The notes: generated from the letters alone by a model not told the origin. Shown: positions 16,086 to 25,217, counted from the first letter of the stretch. The stretch is 64,000 nucleotides of DNA from Bacillota bacterium (GCA_021771915.1 JAETNY010000002.1:1-64000), one strand, 5' to 3'. Translations and numbers: made by a program.

Positions 16086-16928
16086 TTAAACCTCCTTAGA
16101 CATATGCACATCAAGCTGCGGATAAGGAATATTAATATTTTCTCGCCGAAAACGCAACAAAACTTCCTCCATAAGATAATAATATACTGTCCAATAATCT
16201 TCATTTTTACACCAAACACGAAAAATCAGTTCAATCGCTGAGTCACCATGACCGCAAACCCCCACGAATGGCTCCGGCTCGGCTAAAATTTCCGGTTTCT
16301 CTGCCGCCAAACCTAAAAGAACTGCTTTTACCTGCGGCAAATCGGTTTCATAGCCAATCTGAACCGTAACATCAACACGACGCTGTTCAGCCGTTGAAAA
16401 ATTAACAATCGCCCCAGCCAGCAACGTATTATTCGGCACCATAATATACTTATTATCTAAAGTATGCAAACGACAGTTAAATAAATGAATTTCATCAACC
16501 ACACCGCTCAATGAACCGCTTTCTATAAAATCACCCTGTTCAAAAGGTTTGTTGGCAATAATCAAAATGCCGGAAGCCAGATTGGAAAGACTGTCTTTCA
16601 AAGCTAAAGCCACCGCTGCAAAAGCTGCCGAAAGCACAGCCACCAATGAAACCACGGAAACCCCCAGTGTTCCCAAAACAATAATCAGCAACAAAACGTA
16701 AAGCAAAGTCCGCACACATGTATGCAAATATCCTGTAACAATCAAATCTAAAGGGCTTTTTTCGGTTAATCGACTTACAAAACGCATAATTATTTTAATC
16801 AACACCAAACCAACAACCAAAATCAGCAAAGCCGTACCCAATTCCTTAAGCCACCACATATTAGCATGCAATAACTCTGATAAAACACTATCTTCTTTCA
16901 ACACAAAATCATTATTACTTTCGTCCAT
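16086..16928 (-). CDS. Small-conductance mechanosensitive channel (MscS family)
   Basis: The 280-residue protein has three N-terminal membrane helices. The pore helix region is SVVSLVAVLSAAFAAVALALKDSLSNLASGILI, and the cytoplasmic beta domain has PFEQGDFIESGSLSGVVDEI and IMVPNNTLLAGAIVNFS. MscS channels release solutes on hypo-osmotic shock. I use the ATG at 16928, which overlaps the TGA of cobC by one base (TGATG) and has GGGAGG 9 nt upstream inside cobC; the longer frame is a shadow of cobC. It is translationally coupled to cobC. Confidence 0.92.
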   Translation of the reverse strand: MDESNNDFVLKEDSVLSELLHANMWWLKELGTALLILVVGLVLIKIIMRFVSRLTEKSPLDLIVTGYLHTCVRTLLYVLLLIIVLGTLGVSVVSLVAVLSAAFAAVALALKDSLSNLASGILIIANKPFEQGDFIESGSLSGVVDEIHLFNCRLHTLDNKYIMVPNNTLLAGAIVNFSTAEQRRVDVTVQIGYETDLPQVKAVLLGLAAEKPEILAEPEPFVGVCGHGDSAIELIFRVWCKNEDYWTVYYYLMEEVLLRFRRENINIPYPQLDVHMSKEV

Positions 16929-17539
16929 CAAACATTTCCTCCCAAAACTTGCAGCTGTAACAAGCGTTTTTGCTGCCGCCAAACATTTTTTTCTAAAACA
17001 CAACTGTAACCGCCGCCGTTTTCACACATCGCATCAAAATAATCCAGCCCGGCATAAGCGGCAAGCAAGGCCATAATCGTACCGCCATGCACCACAAAAA
17101 CTACTCTTTGCAGAAATTTGGGGTCTACCAAAATTTGCTCCACCACCTGTTCAAAACACCGGCAACAGCGCGCTGCAAAAATTTCCCGACTCTCACCGCC
17201 CGGAAAAGGCATCAAACCATTACTATCCAGCCACTGCTGATATGCAGCATTACCACACAAATCCTGATAATTCTGATTTTCAAAATCACCAAAATCACAT
17301 TCGCGCAAATCTTCCAATAAATCAGGCCGCAGCTGTGGATAAATCAAGGCTGCCGTTTGCTTGCAGCGCTGCATGGGGCTGCAAATTAGCCAATCCGTCG
17401 CAGGATAGCAACCAGCCGCCTTTTTCTGCTGTAAATTAGCTATTCCCTCCGGACAAAGCGGCTCGTCAGTGCGCCCAACATAATTATGACGCAGATTACC
17501 AGCCGTTTGACCATGACGGATAAAAATCAATTCAGGCAT
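16928..17539 (-). CDS. cobC: Histidine phosphatase, probable alpha-ribazole phosphatase CobC
   Basis: The 203-residue phosphoglycerate-mutase-fold phosphatase has the catalytic ELIFIRHGQTAGN, a second active-site segment (CSPMQRCKQTAALI) and the distal VVFVVHGGTIMALL. Its neighbours are cobS, cobU and cobT, so the likely role is removal of the 5-phosphate from alpha-ribazole phosphate or adenosylcobalamin phosphate in nucleotide-loop assembly. A generic phosphatase role cannot be excluded from sequence alone. Its stop overlaps the mscS-like start. Confidence 0.82.
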   Translation of the reverse strand: MPELIFIRHGQTAGNLRHNYVGRTDEPLCPEGIANLQQKKAAGCYPATDWLICSPMQRCKQTAALIYPQLRPDLLEDLRECDFGDFENQNYQDLCGNAAYQQWLDSNGLMPFPGGESREIFAARCCRCFEQVVEQILVDPKFLQRVVFVVHGGTIMALLAAYAGLDYFDAMCENGGGYSCVLEKNVWRQQKRLLQLQVLGGNV

Positions 17540-17557
17540 TTTATCTCCAATTCCCTG

Positions 17558-17962
17558 CTATTTAAGACGCTGCGGCAATCCGCAAAATATACGCCAAACC
17601 TCACTGGATTCCGCCGCCAAAGCACAACAAGTTCTTCCAACCAACTCTCGCCATTCTCTATCCAAACGCTCAATAGGCACCAAACCACCGCCCACGCTAT
17701 TGCAAATAACCACAAAATCCTCCGGCAGCTGTAAAAGGCTCGTTTGCAATGCTAACAACTCACCGCTTTGCCAACCCTGTTTCAAGGCATTACTCAACAG
17801 ATCTTCCAGATGATTAAGAACCTGAAAGCCAGCCACCGGCAAAGGCTGCTCTGGCTGTAATAACAAATCGCAGCCATTTAAAACCTGTTCTGGCATGTAA
17901 CCAAAATTTTGCATTGCCCAGTTTAGTTTACCCTGCTGACTACCGCCAATCACCAAAATCAT
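17558..17962 (-). CDS. Short CobU-like protein with degenerate P-loop
   Basis: The 134-residue protein starts MILVIGGSQQGKLNWAMQNFG, a CobU-type P-loop in which the Ser/Thr after the invariant Lys is Leu. It retains the C-terminal CobU segment FVVICNSVGGGLVPIERLDR (canonical SNEVGxGxVP) and REWRELVGR. The middle RHRxxR region of full CobU (about 180 residues) is missing. It sits between cobS and cobC, close to a full-length CobU at 18803. It may be a non-catalytic or partial-function paralogue. AGGAG precedes the ATG. Confidence 0.75.
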   Translation of the reverse strand: MILVIGGSQQGKLNWAMQNFGYMPEQVLNGCDLLLQPEQPLPVAGFQVLNHLEDLLSNALKQGWQSGELLALQTSLLQLPEDFVVICNSVGGGLVPIERLDREWRELVGRTCCALAAESSEVWRIFCGLPQRLK

Positions 17963-17989
17963 AAAATCAAACTCCTAAAGCTTCATATA

Positions 17990-18772
17990 TTATATTGCCA
18001 AGCGTTGCAACAAAAATATCATTAACAACCAGGCCAATTCTAAAATCTGCAAAAACCAACCAGCCAAATCGCCATTAATACCACCAAAATGACTATAAGA
18101 AAGCCAGCGATAATATATAAAACAGGCCACCGCCACCATTAAACCGCAAAACGCCCAAAGCCAGTTCAAATAAAAAAGCCCGGCCGCCACCCCAACCAGC
18201 CAAACCAGCAAAAATGCTGTTACGCCGCGTTTATCCGCATTGCTGGCAAAAGTGGCCGCCAAACCGCTGGTTTTAGCACAACGCAGATTAGCAATAGAAA
18301 GACCGCTCAAAATTCTGCATAAAACATAGCCCAAACCAATAAACAGACAAGTTTGGACATCTGGTTGAATTTCTGTCCAACAGGCCAGATATGCCAACAA
18401 ATAACAACAGCAACCAATCAAGGCAAAAGCACCAATATGAGAGTCCTTTAATATCTCCAAACGGCGTTCCCTAGTTTGCCATGAACTCAAGGCATCGGTC
18501 ACATCACAAAAACCATCAAGATGTATACCACCAGTAATTATCAGCGGCCCCAGCAATGCGCCCACCGACCACATAAAATTGTCAATCGACAAAAACGCCG
18601 CCAAATAATGCCAAAGCAACAGCCAACCACCACAAAATACGCCAACCAGTGGAAAAAAAGCCAGTGCATAAGCCATATTTTTTTTCTGCCAATCCACCTG
18701 CGGCACCGGCAGTTTGGAATACATTGCCAAAGCCACCAACATACTATTAAACATATTACGCAAAATTGACAT
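17990..18772 (-). CDS. cobS: Adenosylcobinamide-GDP ribazoletransferase (cobalamin synthase)
   Basis: The integral membrane enzyme joins adenosylcobinamide-GDP and alpha-ribazole (or its phosphate) to give adenosylcobalamin (phosphate). It shows YSKLPVP near the N-terminus, the signature GGIHLDGFCDVTDALSSW, and several membrane helices. The ATG at 18772 is the second codon of a frame opening with TTG. It lies between the two CobU-like genes, with short gaps on both sides. Confidence 0.93.
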   Translation of the reverse strand: MSILRNMFNSMLVALAMYSKLPVPQVDWQKKNMAYALAFFPLVGVFCGGWLLLWHYLAAFLSIDNFMWSVGALLGPLIITGGIHLDGFCDVTDALSSWQTRERRLEILKDSHIGAFALIGCCCYLLAYLACWTEIQPDVQTCLFIGLGYVLCRILSGLSIANLRCAKTSGLAATFASNADKRGVTAFLLVWLVGVAAGLFYLNWLWAFCGLMVAVACFIYYRWLSYSHFGGINGDLAGWFLQILELAWLLMIFLLQRLAI

Positions 18773-18802
18773 CAATATACCACACTTTCTTTATGGCTTT
18801 TA

Positions 18803-19348
18803 TCATGGACTTTTCAACAAAGGGCTTTGCTTGTGATACAGCGGCAGACCGCAACAGACCTCCACCACCAAATCCGCAGCAGCAGCTAAATGTTGGTTCA
18901 ATAATCCCAGCTGATATAAATATTCATGCATTTCCGGTGAAAGACTGGCGCCATCGGCAAAAACACAGTTTGATACAACTACCAAATGTGCCTGCTGACA
19001 CTGTAAATTATTTACTCCGGCCAAAATCGCCTGCCAGCTTTTTTCTGCTGCACCATCAGGCAGATATAATTCATTACCCAGCAATGTAGAAGCACATTCC
19101 AGCAGCGCAATCCTTTCCGTACCTTCTATGTCCGGCATTTGCAGACCAGCCAAATCAAGTGAACGCTCCAGCGTAACAAACCCCTTGCCCATGCGCATCT
19201 GACGATGCCGTTCAATGCGCCGCTGGCTTTCAGCGTCTGCAACCTGCATTGTCGCTATATAATAACGCTCTGGCGCCCACTGCATGGCCAGCAGCTCCGC
19301 AAATTCTGATTTACCGCTGGCGGCATCACCCAAAACCAAAGCCAACAT
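18803..19348 (-). CDS. cobU: Adenosylcobinamide kinase / adenosylcobinamide-phosphate guanylyltransferase (CobU family)
   Basis: The roughly 180-residue protein has an intact P-loop LVLGDAASGKSEFAE, then YYIATMQVADAESQRRIERHRQMR with the guanylylated-His region, and a C-terminal ADLVVEVCCGLPL. The usual SNEVGxGxVP motif is changed to SNCVFADGASLSP. CobU phosphorylates adenosylcobinamide and adds GMP. AGGAG lies 10 nt before the ATG at 19348; TTG codons just upstream are alternatives. It follows cobT by 16 nt. Confidence 0.85.
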   Translation of the reverse strand: MLALVLGDAASGKSEFAELLAMQWAPERYYIATMQVADAESQRRIERHRQMRMGKGFVTLERSLDLAGLQMPDIEGTERIALLECASTLLGNELYLPDGAAEKSWQAILAGVNNLQCQQAHLVVVSNCVFADGASLSPEMHEYLYQLGLLNQHLAAAADLVVEVCCGLPLYHKQSPLLKSP

Positions 19349-19364
19349 CAACAATATTCTCCTA

Positions 19365-20465
19365 TTATTTTTCTACCAAATCATTATAATCTTCAATACT
19401 GGTTTCCTCAAAAGTACGCATTTCATCATAAACCGTCAAAGCCAACTGCAAAACAGGCAGCACCGCCACTGCGCCGGTTCCCTCGCCCAGACACATATCA
19501 GCCTGAATAATCGGCCTTTGCCCCAAAGCCTGTAAAATTAACTGACCAGACGGTTCCTTGGAGCAATGACTGGCCAACATATAATCAGCCGCCTCCGGAC
19601 AAATACGCTGCGCCAACAGCGCCGCCGCACCGGAAATCACGCCGTCAATCAGCACTGGCACTCCACAAAGCGCACCGCCAAGAAAAACACCAACCAAACC
19701 GGCAATATCCAAACCACCCACAGCAGCCAATACCTGCAAAGGATTTTGTGGGTCAGGATTGTGCAGCCTAATAGCATTGCTAATCGCCGCCTGTTTACGT
19801 TTAATACCAGCGCGCGTTAAACCAGAACCAATGCCTGTCATTTTTTCTACCGGCTCCTGCAACAAAACTGCTAAAATAGCGCTGCTGGTAGTGGTATTAC
19901 CAATACCCATCTCACCTGTTGCCAGCACATTATAACCCTGCTCTGCCAAAGCTACCGCCAGATTAAGCCCAACTTCAATCGCTTTCTCTGTTTCTGCCCG
20001 GCTCATGGCCGGCTCCTGCACCATATTTTTAGTACCCCAGGCCAGTTTACGATTGATTAATCCCTTATCATAAACAGCCTGCGAGAACTCATGGTTCACG
20101 CCAATATCCACCGGAAAGATGTCCACACCGGCTTTGGCAGACATAACCGCCACGCTGGTTGAATTACGAACAAAATTCTCCGTAACCGTTGCGGTAACTT
20201 CCTGCCCAACCTGGCTCACTCCCTCTGCGACCACACCGTTATCCGCACACATAATTACCAGCGCCGGCTTATCCAGCTTAACATCAGCGCTGCCCTGTGC
20301 GGCGGCAATACGGCAAACAGCCTCTTCCAGTAATCCCAAACTATAAAGCGGCTTGGCCAGACTATTCCAGCGCGCCCTGGCCGCCGCCGCTGCTTCTGTC
20401 TGAGCCGGCTTAATCTGCGCCAAAGCGTCAGCCAAACTATATTTTTGCGTAAAATCAAAAGCCAT
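19365..20465 (-). CDS. cobT: Nicotinate-nucleotide-dimethylbenzimidazole phosphoribosyltransferase
   Basis: The 366-residue enzyme makes alpha-ribazole phosphate, the lower ligand of cobalamin. Recognised segments are PALVIMCADNGVVAEGVSQVG, ATGEMGIGNTTTSSAILA, GLDIAGLVGVFLGGAL and the C-terminal CLGEGTGAVAVLPVL, which holds the catalytic glutamate. AGGAGG precedes the ATG, and a TATAAT promoter (20496-20524) faces it. It is the first gene of the leftward run; the corrin-ring genes are not in the window, so the cluster could serve salvage or the end of de novo synthesis. Confidence 0.95.
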   Translation of the reverse strand: MAFDFTQKYSLADALAQIKPAQTEAAAAARARWNSLAKPLYSLGLLEEAVCRIAAAQGSADVKLDKPALVIMCADNGVVAEGVSQVGQEVTATVTENFVRNSTSVAVMSAKAGVDIFPVDIGVNHEFSQAVYDKGLINRKLAWGTKNMVQEPAMSRAETEKAIEVGLNLAVALAEQGYNVLATGEMGIGNTTTSSAILAVLLQEPVEKMTGIGSGLTRAGIKRKQAAISNAIRLHNPDPQNPLQVLAAVGGLDIAGLVGVFLGGALCGVPVLIDGVISGAAALLAQRICPEAADYMLASHCSKEPSGQLILQALGQRPIIQADMCLGEGTGAVAVLPVLQLALTVYDEMRTFEETSIEDYNDLVEK

Positions 20466-20495
20466 TTATCTAACCTCCTAAAAAACACTTCTTCT

Positions 20496-20524
20496 ATTAT
20501 AATGCAAATTTATGTAAATTTCCA
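20496..20524 (-). promoter_or_regulatory. Promoter of cobT and the downstream run
   Basis: On the minus strand, TGGAAA (20519-20524), a 17-base spacer and TATAAT (20496-20501) lie about 30 nt before the cobT start. There is not enough room here for a cobalamin riboswitch. Confidence 0.55.
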
Positions 20525-20562
20525 GCCATTCCGCAAAAAATATTCTTTAAACAAAGTTCAAT

Positions 20563-21330
20563 TTACTGATATTTTTTCCAGATATCATAGTTATCCCTAT
20601 ACCAAAGCAGTTTTTCCTCAACCTCAGCCTGTATATCTGCCGCCGAAAGCGGCTCTTTTGTATCAAAATCAAAGGGCATTACCCATAGCGGATAAAATTT
20701 ATCTTTCGGCCAGTCCGGCTCCCGATAAATGAACACAAAATCCAATCCAATAGCATAGTCGTAACCCAAAGGCAACTGCGCCAATGTGTCCCGGGCAGAC
20801 GCTGCGACCAATTCATACATCGCTGGCCAATTATCTACCGCCTTCAACTTGATATTTACATTAATGCCCGAGTAATATCCAGTTGAAGCCTGACACGGAT
20901 AACTATCATATGTCAACTCGTAAGCCAAACCGGATTGCGCCGCTCGCTCTGCAAAAGTGGCCAGCATAATTTCTGCACTTAATGTGTCACGCAAACCATC
21001 AGACGCACCAAAAATGCCGCCGCTTTCTGCCTTAACAATATTAAAAGCCCAAAAATGTCGCTCTGGCTCGTCCGCTGGAACCACATCATAAACCTTAACG
21101 CGCCATACGTTCTCTGCCCTTTCAGCTTCATTAAGACTGTGTGTAGATTGCACAATAAATTCCCGGTCATAAATCCGCGTTAAACAGGCCAACACCTCTT
21201 TATCAGACATAAACCGCACGTCATAGGCCAAAAACAGGCAGAAAAACAAAAAAATACCAATAATCAGATAAATTGTCAAACGAAACTGCTTTAAGTAAAT
21301 TAAAAAAATCTGTTTAAGTATGTTACACAT
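20563..21330 (-). CDS. Membrane-anchored protein of unknown function
   Basis: The 255-residue protein has an N-terminal hydrophobic helix (LTIYLIIGIFLFFCLFLAY, about residues 18-36). The rest is a hydrophilic extracytoplasmic domain with many Tyr, Trp and acidic residues. AAAGGAG lies 5 nt before the ATG. It stands alone between the cobT promoter region and the terminator after alaA. I do not recognise a family. Confidence 0.6.
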   Translation of the reverse strand: MCNILKQIFLIYLKQFRLTIYLIIGIFLFFCLFLAYDVRFMSDKEVLACLTRIYDREFIVQSTHSLNEAERAENVWRVKVYDVVPADEPERHFWAFNIVKAESGGIFGASDGLRDTLSAEIMLATFAERAAQSGLAYELTYDSYPCQASTGYYSGINVNIKLKAVDNWPAMYELVAASARDTLAQLPLGYDYAIGLDFVFIYREPDWPKDKFYPLWVMPFDFDTKEPLSAADIQAEVEEKLLWYRDNYDIWKKYQ

Positions 21331-21383
21331 TTAGGCTCCTTTGTTTATTCCATAATTTTGTTAAATAATTATAGCATAAACGT

Positions 21384-21422
21384 CAGAAAAAAGCAAAACT
21401 GCCTGCCCAACCGGCAGACAGT
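21384..21422 (-). terminator. Rho-independent terminator after alaA
   Basis: Ten-base arms (21398-21407 and 21413-21422, one G-U pair) enclose a 5-base loop. On the minus strand they are followed by TTTTGCTTTTTT. The hairpin lies just past the alaA stop at 21440. Confidence 0.8.
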
Positions 21423-21439
21423 TATAATATTAAGCTGAT

Positions 21440-22693
21440 TTATTCCTCAACAGAAGCCAGAGGCTCGGAAAAGGTAATTTTCTGCTGATAGCTGCGCAGG
21501 AATATTTCCAGTCTGTCCATCACCTTAGTCAACATTTCCACTCTGGCCAGATAAACCACTCGGAAATGGTCAGGATTTATCCAGTTAAAACCGGTTCCCT
21601 GTACAATCAACACTTTTTGCTGCTGTAACAGGTCCAAAGCAAACTGCGCATCGTCAGTGATATTAAATTTTGCCACATCTATATGTGGAAAAATATAGAA
21701 AGCTCCCTTTGGTTTGGCCACAGTAATGCCGTCAATACTGTTCAAGCGCTCATATACAAATTGGCGCTGCTCATAAATGCGCCCACCTGGCTGCATCAAC
21801 TCAACCAAACTTTGATAACCACCCAACGCAGTCTGAATAATTGCCTGTGCCGGCACATTAGCACAAAGACGCATAGTTGTCAGCATTTCCACGCCTTCAA
21901 TATAATCACGCGCCACTTTCTTATTACCGGAAAAAACCAGCCAACCGGCCCGATAGCCAGCAATTCGGTGTGATTTGGAAAGACCGTTCAGCGTCACTAC
22001 AAAAATATCTGGCGCCAGCGCCGCCAATGATTCATGCTTCACACCGTCCATCAACAGTTGCTCATAAATCTCATCACAGAAAATCATCAAATCATTTTCC
22101 CGAGCTACCTGAATAATATCCAACAAAACTTCACGTGGATAAACCGAACCTGTTGGGTTATTGGGATTAATAACCACAATCGCTTTAGTGCGGCTGGTAA
22201 CCTTGCTACGCATGTCAGCAATATCAGGATACCAGTTAGCCTGCTCATCGCAAAGATAATGCACAGGCTTGCCACCGGACAGATTAACAGCCGCCGTCCA
22301 AAGCGGATAATCCGGCGCCGGCAATAAAACCTCATCACCGTTATCCAGCAAAGCCTGCATGGAAAGCAAAATCAATTCACTAACACCATTGCCAGTGTAA
22401 ACATCATCTAAACTGATATTTTTCAAACCACGCAGCTGATAATGCTGCATAATGGCCTTGCGTGCAGAAAACAAACCCTTAGAGTCTGAATATCCCTGAC
22501 AATCAGGAGCCTTAATCAACACATCATGAATAATTTCATCGGGAGCAAAAAGGTCAAAGGCGGCTGGGTTACCAATATTCAACTTGAATATTGACTCCCC
22601 CCTGGCCGCCATTTTATCTGCCAAATCAACAATAGGTCCACGCACTTCATAACGAACATCAGCCAACTTGCTGGATTTATTAAATTTACGCAT
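21440..22693 (-). CDS. alaA: Alanine-type PLP aminotransferase (AlaA/AlaT family)
   Basis: The 417-residue class I aminotransferase opens MRKFNKSSKLADVRYEVRGP and contains GNPAAFDLFAPDE, GYSDSKGLFSARKAIMQHYQ, YTGNGVSELI, NPNNPTGSVYPRE and the PLP-lysine segment TLNGLSKSHRIAGYRAGW. The start and these blocks closely match the glutamate-pyruvate transaminase AlaA. It interconverts pyruvate plus glutamate with alanine plus 2-oxoglutarate. The ATG at 22693 has GGAG 9 nt upstream. It has a perfect consensus promoter and its own terminator, so it is monocistronic and probably well expressed. Confidence 0.93.
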   Translation of the reverse strand: MRKFNKSSKLADVRYEVRGPIVDLADKMAARGESIFKLNIGNPAAFDLFAPDEIIHDVLIKAPDCQGYSDSKGLFSARKAIMQHYQLRGLKNISLDDVYTGNGVSELILLSMQALLDNGDEVLLPAPDYPLWTAAVNLSGGKPVHYLCDEQANWYPDIADMRSKVTSRTKAIVVINPNNPTGSVYPREVLLDIIQVARENDLMIFCDEIYEQLLMDGVKHESLAALAPDIFVVTLNGLSKSHRIAGYRAGWLVFSGNKKVARDYIEGVEMLTTMRLCANVPAQAIIQTALGGYQSLVELMQPGGRIYEQRQFVYERLNSIDGITVAKPKGAFYIFPHIDVAKFNITDDAQFALDLLQQQKVLIVQGTGFNWINPDHFRVVYLARVEMLTKVMDRLEIFLRSYQQKITFSEPLASVEE

Positions 22694-22723
22694 TTTTATC
22701 ATCTCCATATTCAAGTGCATTTT

Positions 22724-22752
22724 ATTATAGTCGATAAGCAGGCTATTGTCAA
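22724..22752 (-). promoter_or_regulatory. Perfect consensus promoter of alaA
   Basis: On the minus strand, TTGACA (22747-22752), exactly 17 bases and TATAAT (22724-22729) match the sigma-A consensus fully. The expected leader to the ATG is only about 25 nt. The further 170 bases up to the PflX-like gene are AT-rich with no other clear element. Confidence 0.85.
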
Positions 22753-22926
22753 ACCACGCAAAACAGATTTTTATAGCCATAAAAAAGAAAACGCTGACAA
22801 ACGACAAGCAGCCAAACCCAAGGCGACAAAATATTTACGATAAAACAATATTTTTAAGCAAAATTATAGTTATTTTGCAATAAAACACAAACAATAAACA
22901 AAAAATTTTTGGCCAAACGATTCAAC

Positions 22927-23832
22927 CTAAAAAATACCGGTCAAATCAAAATCTGGTATGGCTTCTTGACCAGCGGCCTCTGGTTCCTGCAAATAACCAT
23001 CTTCCCAACCGGTTGCCAGCAAATATTCTTCTGCCTGTGCGTATTCGAACTCAGTCAATGGATTCTGTAATTCTGGAAATGATTGCAAATCGCCACAAGG
23101 CGTGTATTGCCCCATTAAACTGAACAGCACTTGTCCGGGTTGAAAATTTTGCGCCAACCAATCAATTACCCGAAAAGTATTATCTAAATTTCCCGGCAAA
23201 ACCAAATGTCTGATTAAAACGCCGCTTTGCATTAAACCGTTTTTATCAAGCTGATACGAACCACGCTGTCGCAACATCTCCTTAATAGCTGCGGCCGCTA
23301 CCTGCGGATAATCCGGCACGCCAGAATAACGCTTTGCCGGCGGTATCAGAGCATATTTATAATCAGGCAGATAAATCTGTACCTTGTCCTCCAAAAGCCG
23401 TAGGGATTCCACACGCTCATAACCGCTGCTGTTGTAAACTACAGGCACCGGCAAAGGTTCTTCCAACGCCTCAGCAATCGCCATAATAAAATGAGTGGAA
23501 TTTACCAGATTAATGTTATGAACGCCGCTATCAATCAGTCTGAAAAAAATCTCACGCAGGCGAGGAACAGTAATTTCCTGACCAACAAATTTCTGACTAA
23601 TATCAATATTCTGGCAAAAAACACAGCGCAAGGAACAACCACTAAAAAAAACGGTGCCACTACCCCGGGAACCACTAATACAGGGTTCTTCTCCAAAATG
23701 TGCTGCTGCACGCGCTAAAACCGGTTGTTGCCCCACGCGACAAAGCCCGGCTGCCTTGCCGGGCTGAACGCTTAACAATCGCTGTACACCACATCTACGA
23801 GGGCATATATTACATTTTAGATTATCTAACAA
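22927..23832 (-). CDS. Radical SAM protein, PflX/COG1313-like (pyruvate formate-lyase activase homologue)
   Basis: The 301-residue protein has an N-terminal cysteine cluster (CNICPRRCGVQR) and the radical-SAM motif GCSLRCVFCQN (CxxxCxxC). The C-terminal text LVLPGNLDNTFRVIDWLA and SLMGQYTPCGD is typical of this activase-like family. Members are thought to generate a SAM radical on a partner enzyme; the partner is unknown. The start is a TTG at 23832 with only a weak GGGAAT site. It lies 2 nt after the kinase-like gene, so it is co-transcribed with it. Confidence 0.87.
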   Translation of the reverse strand: MLDNLKCNICPRRCGVQRLLSVQPGKAAGLCRVGQQPVLARAAAHFGEEPCISGSRGSGTVFFSGCSLRCVFCQNIDISQKFVGQEITVPRLREIFFRLIDSGVHNINLVNSTHFIMAIAEALEEPLPVPVVYNSSGYERVESLRLLEDKVQIYLPDYKYALIPPAKRYSGVPDYPQVAAAAIKEMLRQRGSYQLDKNGLMQSGVLIRHLVLPGNLDNTFRVIDWLAQNFQPGQVLFSLMGQYTPCGDLQSFPELQNPLTEFEYAQAEEYLLATGWEDGYLQEPEAAGQEAIPDFDLTGIF

Positions 23833-23834
23833 TT

Positions 23835-24461
23835 TTATTTATTCCCAAATTTATACTGCATATAATCCAAAATTAAATCCACAGCTTTTTCATGACCAAT
23901 ATCTGCGGTATTAATAGTCAAATCATAATTGCTGGCCTCGCCCCAATTACGACCACCAGTATAATATTTAAAATAAGCTTTTCGATTTTCATTGGTACGT
24001 TTGATTAAACGACGCGCCTCATCTGGGTTCATACCAAAACGCATTTGCACATTTTCCACACAAACATCAAAAGGAGCATGAATAAATATACGTATTAAAT
24101 AAGGCAAACCAGTCAGCACATAACCAGCGCAACGGCCAATAATCACACAGTTTTCTTTTTCTGCCAGACTACGAATTACTTTAGCCTGCAATTTAAAAAG
24201 ATTATCATCTGAAACAAATTTTTTATCGTCTGGCGATACAATATCATTTAAATCCGCTGATGAAAACTTATGAAACAGCTTATTACGCACAGTTTCATCA
24301 TACTGCACAAAAAGGCGTTCATCAATGCCGCTGTACTCTGAACTGAGCCGGCTTATATCGCGGTCATAATACTCAACTCCCAATTTAGCAGCCAAATTCA
24401 TGCCAATAGTTTTACCCCAGCTGCCAAAACTCCGGTTAATCGTGATACAAAATTTCTGCAT
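23835..24461 (-). CDS. Cytidylate-kinase-like family protein
   Basis: The 208-residue protein matches the cytidylate-kinase-like P-loop family common in anaerobic Bacillota. It has ITINRSFGSWGKTIGMNLAAKLG at the N-terminus, in which the usual GSGG loop is altered, then LGVEYYDRDI, CVIIGRCAGYVL and RIFIHAPFDVC. A true nucleotide-kinase role is unproven for this family. The ATG at 24461 has AGGAG 10 nt upstream. It follows livF by 33 nt and is followed by the PflX-like gene. Confidence 0.82.
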   Translation of the reverse strand: MQKFCITINRSFGSWGKTIGMNLAAKLGVEYYDRDISRLSSEYSGIDERLFVQYDETVRNKLFHKFSSADLNDIVSPDDKKFVSDDNLFKLQAKVIRSLAEKENCVIIGRCAGYVLTGLPYLIRIFIHAPFDVCVENVQMRFGMNPDEARRLIKRTNENRKAYFKYYTGGRNWGEASNYDLTINTADIGHEKAVDLILDYMQYKFGNK

Positions 24462-24494
24462 TTTTATCACTCTCCTATTTTTGTTAAATAAAAA

Positions 24495-25205
24495 TTATTC
24501 ACCCAAATAGGCTCGTTTCACCGAGTCATCATTCATCAAACTTTGTGCCTCGCCCGACTGAATAATTTTGCCGGTTTCCAAAACATAAGCGCGATTAGCA
24601 ATAGAAAGTACCTTTTTCGCATTCTGCTCCACAATCAGAACGGTGGTGCCGGCTCTGTTAATTTCCTGAATAATATCAAAAATTTCACTGACAAACAAAG
24701 GAGAAAGTCCCATAGACGGTTCGTCCATTAAGATAATACGCGGCTTGCTCATCAACGCCCGACCAATCGCCAGCATCTGCTGCTCACCGCCAGAAAGCGT
24801 GCCGGCAATCTGTTTTTTACGCTCCTCCAAACGTGGAAAACGCGTATAAACCATTTTTAAACTCTCTGCTACCTCCGCCTTATCTCGACGAGTAAAAGCA
24901 CCAAGCTGCAAATTTTCATACACAGAAAGTTCCTGAAAAATACGACGCCCCTCTGGCACATGCGCCATACCCATGCTTACAATTTTATGAGAGGGCGTTT
25001 TCAGCAAATCCTTGCCGTCAAACTGAATTTGCCCGGCTTTGGCCGGCACCAGACCGGTCACAGTATGCAGAATCGTGGTTTTACCGGCGCCATTTGCACC
25101 AATCAAGGCCACAATCTCCCCCTGGTTCACTTCAAAGGATATGCCTTTGATAGCTTGAATAACACCATAGAAAACCTGCAAGTTTTCCACCTGCAACATT
25201 GCCAT
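24495..25205 (-). CDS. livF: Branched-chain amino-acid ABC transporter ATPase LivF
   Basis: The 236-residue ATPase has Walker A GANGAGKTTI, the signature LSGGEQQMLAIGRALM, Walker B RIILMDEPSMGLSP and the switch His in TVLIVEQNA. PEGRRIFQELSVYENL identifies the LivF subgroup. It powers import of leucine, isoleucine and valine with LivG, LivH, LivM and LivK. GGAGG lies 7 nt before the ATG, and it lies 12 nt downstream of livG. Confidence 0.95.
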   Translation of the reverse strand: MAMLQVENLQVFYGVIQAIKGISFEVNQGEIVALIGANGAGKTTILHTVTGLVPAKAGQIQFDGKDLLKTPSHKIVSMGMAHVPEGRRIFQELSVYENLQLGAFTRRDKAEVAESLKMVYTRFPRLEERKKQIAGTLSGGEQQMLAIGRALMSKPRIILMDEPSMGLSPLFVSEIFDIIQEINRAGTTVLIVEQNAKKVLSIANRAYVLETGKIIQSGEAQSLMNDDSVKRAYLGE

Positions 25206-25217
25206 AAAACAGCCTCC

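Noticed and set aside
20466-20562. Cobalamin riboswitch before cobT
   Set aside because: The gap is under 100 bases and contains only a promoter and a ribosome-binding site; no B12-box-like sequence is seen.
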